Assembly: GCA_003045895.1 (NCBI GenBank)
Contig: PZPC01000017.1
Span: 1-64,000 of the forward strand
Direction: 5' to 3'
Source: Bacteroidota bacterium
Lineage (GTDB): Bacteria; Bacteroidota; Bacteroidia; Chitinophagales; Saprospiraceae
DNA: 64,000 nt
Part shown: piece after piece, positions 61,443-64,000 of the stretch
Position numbering within the stretch: the first letter of the stretch is position 1
Layout: each line of letters opens with the position of its first letter
Program-made: the position numbers and the translations under genes
The notes under the pieces: generated by a model
The model's input: the letters and a program-made list of their open reading frames with translations, nothing else
What the model was told of the DNA's origin: nothing
Database searches by the model: none

Positions 61443-64000
61443 AATTTCTGTTTTGCGAACAAGTTTAGTCTGCTGTCATTATTTGCCACCAAAACGCCAA
61501 GCTTACCGCCGATCAATCCAATTCGGTGTATCCGTACCACATTATCCGGCGCAAAAAAGCCGCTCTGTTGCACGGTCAAAGGCTCGAAATTTCCGGCTTG
61601 GTCCGAAAGGAGCACCAACCCAATGCCCGCATCGGCACGGGTTGTCCCCACCTCCGTTCCGTGGTTGTTGCCACCTAAAATGAGGTCGGCGAGACCGTCG
61701 CCATTGAGGTCTTCCACCACGATTCCCTTCACGGGGAAAGCCTGCGCTTGTACCGGTAAGTGTTTGATGGTAAAATGGTTGCCTTCATTGATAAGCATCA
61801 CGCTTTCGAAAAGGTGGGCTTCGTAAGTCAGCGCATTCTTGATGTTTTCAGCGCCGTAAATTTCGCTCACCGGATCGTCGGCAAATGCTTCGTAGGTTAG
61901 GTACTTCTTTTTCAAGCCTACCGATTGGAGAAAAAGGCAATCCCTACCAGCGATCGGAAAATATTCGCCATCAATGGCCTCCGCCAGTACAATTTCGATG
62001 GAGCCGTTTTGGTCAAAATCGGCAGCGTGTACTTTTAAGGGCCACTCTTCGGCAGCGTGAAATTTATTATTCAAACCTAGATTTCCAATTACGAAATCGA
62101 GGTCGCCATCACCGTCCAGGTCATGGGCAGCGATGCTGTTCCACCAGCCCCCGGTATGATCCAAGCCCCAGTCATGGGTCGCTCTTTCAAGCGAGCCTTT
62201 GTTGTTTTTAAAAACCTCTATCTGCATCCATTCACCTACCACAATTAGGTCGGCGTCTTTGTCCCCGTCTAGGTCCGCCCAGGTAGCATCCGTCACCATG
62301 CCGATGTAGCGGAGACTTTTGGGCGTGGCATCTTCGAATTTTTTTCCGTTATTTTTTAATAAGAAACTCTGTGGTGGGAAGGGATATTGGTCCGCCAAAA
62401 CACGGCCGCCGATGAACAAGTCCAGATCGCCGTCGCCATCGAAGTCATTTGTGGCGACGCTGCCGCCGCTGGCCTGGATCGCCGGAAGTGCGTCACTTGC
62501 AGTAAAGGCTCCTTCACCATTGAGGTACAACCTGTCTTCGTAATTTTTACTTTCCGCTCCATATTCAATACCGCCGCTAACGACGTATAAATCCTGGTCT
62601 CCGTCACCGTCGGCGTCAAAAAATAAGGCAGCGATGTCCTCGTATTGGCTATCATTTTCAAAAATCGCTTGATTGCTTTTTGAAAATGAGCCGTCTGGAT
62701 TTTGCAAATACAAAGCGCCCGCCTGCCCAGTAGCGCCGCCTACAAAATAGTCGTCCGATCCATCTCCATTCGCATCGCCTACCGCCAATGCCGGACCGTT
62801 TGTAGACTCCCGGTGTGGTAGCAAAGCCTGGGTTGTGAAATCGTCGAATTCATTTTCCCGGTGCAGGTAAGCAGGGGAAATAGCATTTGTTTTATTTTGA
62901 AAAAGTGCAGTATATGGCTGTGGAATGGCGGTATTTTCAACTGCCGTAACGGAATCAATCGCCAGCACCTGGTTGGTTTTCACCTTTTCCATGTGGCTGA
63001 CTTTGCCATCTGGCCAAACGACTTCGACGACCGGAATTTCCACCAGACTTCCCGTGCCGAAATGCAAGGTACTTTCCGAGCAGGATAGATACCCCCTTGC
63101 GGTTATGGCTTCTTGAAACTGTAGGGTCTTCCCTTTGTCGTCTTTCAAATAAACTTTGGCATTTGTGGTATTTGAACCTGCAAGATTGATTCTCAGGTAG
63201 TTGTTGTCGGATTTTGTGGCTTTATTTTCGTACAAAAAAGCCGGAGCATCGGAGTTGTTCACCACGATGTCTAGGTCGCCGTCGTTGTCCAGATCTGCTA
63301 TGGCACAGCCGTTGGAAAAGGAATTGATGTCCATTCCCCAGGCTTTTGAAACGTCGGTGAAAGTCAGCGCTGGGCCGCCGTTGTTGCGGTACATGAAATT
63401 GGGCGACTCGCCGGAGGGCAACTCGGCAATGTATTCTTTAATTCTTTCTGGGTAGTAATCGCTGCTGAATTTCGCCTCGATTCTTGTGATAAAGTCGAGG
63501 TCAGTCACGTATTTTTTTAGGCCGTTGGTGATATAAATATCCCGGTAGCCGTCGTTGTCAAAATCCGAAATTTGAGCTGACCAACTCCAGTCTGTTTCCC
63601 AAATGCCCGCCAATTGCCCCACTTCGCTGAAAGGCACCACATCTGCCTGGCGAGCCTGGTTGCCACCATTGTTCAGTTGCAGCACATTATGCATATACTG
63701 GTAATTGTTGCCCACCGCCACCGACTTTTTGAACGCAGGAATACTCATCATTCCCATCGTCGTTTTGTGGCGTTTGTAGTCAGGCGGCATCATATCCATC
63801 ACCAATAGGTCAGTCAGTCCATCGTTGTTAAAGTCAGCCGCATCGGAGCCCATACTATAAAAGGAGGTGTGTTTGAAATATTCCTTGCTTTGCTCCCGGA
63901 ATGTGCCGTCGCCCTGGTTGATGTACAAATAATCGGGTGTGATAAAATCATTGCCAATGAAAATATCTGTCCAGCCGTCGTCATTGAAATCCACGGTCAA
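61439..64000 (-). CDS. VCBS/FG-GAP repeat protein with ASPIC/UnbV domain (5' end outside window)
   Basis: At least 853 aa; the N-terminus lies beyond position 64000. Repeated FG-GAP/VCBS calcium-binding blades are seen (DFNDDGWTDIFIGND, DFNNDGLTDLLVMD, DLDNDGDLDIVVNNS, DFDGDGDLDLFIGGR, DLDGDGDLDFVIGN, DLNGDGLADLILGGN). An ASPIC/UnbV module lies near residues 265-350 (ARGYLSCSESTLHFGTG, then VVWPDGKVSHMEKV). Such CRTAC1-like proteins are surface or periplasmic propellers that commonly accompany SusC/SusD loci in Bacteroidetes. Overlap by ATGA with the GH32 gene shows co-transcription and suggests glycan binding or assembly at the surface. Confidence 0.9.
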   Translation of the reverse strand: MTVDFNDDGWTDIFIGNDFITPDYLYINQGDGTFREQSKEYFKHTSFYSMGSDAADFNNDGLTDLLVMDMMPPDYKRHKTTMGMMSIPAFKKSVAVGNNYQYMHNVLQLNNGGNQARQADVVPFSEVGQLAGIWETDWSWSAQISDFDNDGYRDIYITNGLKKYVTDLDFITRIEAKFSSDYYPERIKEYIAELPSGESPNFMYRNNGGPALTFTDVSKAWGMDINSFSNGCAIADLDNDGDLDIVVNNSDAPAFLYENKATKSDNNYLRINLAGSNTTNAKVYLKDDKGKTLQFQEAITARGYLSCSESTLHFGTGSLVEIPVVEVVWPDGKVSHMEKVKTNQVLAIDSVTAVENTAIPQPYTALFQNKTNAISPAYLHRENEFDDFTTQALLPHRESTNGPALAVGDANGDGSDDYFVGGATGQAGALYLQNPDGSFSKSNQAIFENDSQYEDIAALFFDADGDGDQDLYVVSGGIEYGAESKNYEDRLYLNGEGAFTASDALPAIQASGGSVATNDFDGDGDLDLFIGGRVLADQYPFPPQSFLLKNNGKKFEDATPKSLRYIGMVTDATWADLDGDKDADLIVVGEWMQIEVFKNNKGSLERATHDWGLDHTGGWWNSIAAHDLDGDGDLDFVIGNLGLNNKFHAAEEWPLKVHAADFDQNGSIEIVLAEAIDGEYFPIAGRDCLFLQSVGLKKKYLTYEAFADDPVSEIYGAENIKNALTYEAHLFESVMLINEGNHFTIKHLPVQAQAFPVKGIVVEDLNGDGLADLILGGNNHGTEVGTTRADAGIGLVLLSDQAGNFEPLTVQQSGFFAPDNVVRIHRIGLIGGKLGVLVANNDSRLNLFAKQKL

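Overview
The window reads as chromosome of a Bacteroidota bacterium, most likely a Saprospiraceae/Lewinella-type marine or activated-sludge organism. The evidence is internal. Many secreted proteins end in type IX secretion (T9SS) type A sorting domains, and one ends in a gliding-motility-associated (type B) C-terminal domain. Upstream regions carry Bacteroidetes-type -7 boxes (TAnnTTTG) rather than sigma70 promoters. There is also a hybrid two-component regulator with a C-terminal AraC domain, and a fructan-type GH32 locus beside a VCBS/ASPIC-UnbV protein. No tRNA, rRNA, CRISPR array or intact transposase gene was found.

Layout. 0-2.4 kb: a GC-rich structured stretch, then typA/bipA with its own promoter and terminator. 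2.6-8.1 kb: a large repeat-built surface protein and a secreted alpha/beta hydrolase. 8.2-16.7 kb: cystathionine beta-synthase-type enzyme, a decayed T9SS protein gene, a PfkB sugar kinase divergent from a GH31 alpha-glucosidase, a minimal nucleotidyltransferase with a broken HEPN partner, and a photolyase. 16.8-26.1 kb: TPR lipoprotein plus M16 protease, a Tat/T9SS intradiol-dioxygenase-like protein, an EEP-family phosphohydrolase, mutS and a DUF2147 protein. 26.3-36.2 kb: one giant secreted protein (3296 aa) with two beta-helix modules and many HYR/Ig-like repeats. 36.7-44.0 kb: a hybrid histidine kinase and the DabA-DabB inorganic carbon uptake pair.

44.5-54.2 kb is the most interesting block. 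It holds seven co-directional, tightly spaced genes: class III aminotransferase, nitrilase-family amidohydrolase, VOC protein, Orn/Lys/Arg decarboxylase, ATP-grasp ligase, C45 Ntn-type acyltransferase/hydrolase and succinate-semialdehyde-type dehydrogenase. Together they could decarboxylate a basic amino acid, cap the resulting diamine by ATP-dependent ligation, oxidise the free end and hydrolyse the cap. That would resemble the gamma-glutamyl-putrescine (Puu) route but use unrelated ligase and hydrolase families. This is inference from gene content only.

54.2-56.7 kb is a scrap zone: a LytTR response-regulator fragment, a DUF3841 gene, a secreted alpha/beta hydrolase, REP-like palindromes and a GH13 fragment. 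56.7-64 kb, minus strand, is a fructan-type operon: a VCBS/ASPIC-UnbV protein (its 5' end lies outside the window) overlapping by ATGA with one GH32 enzyme, then a MITE-like insertion, then a second GH32 paralogue. Both GH32 proteins carry an unusual beta-rich module inserted in the catalytic propeller.

A recurring theme is decay. At least six gene remnants were found by reading frames directly (HEPN, PaiB-like, ABM-like, LytTR, GH13 and a T9SS protein). They often sit beside short palindromic or inverted repeats, which suggests a chromosome with active small-element turnover.
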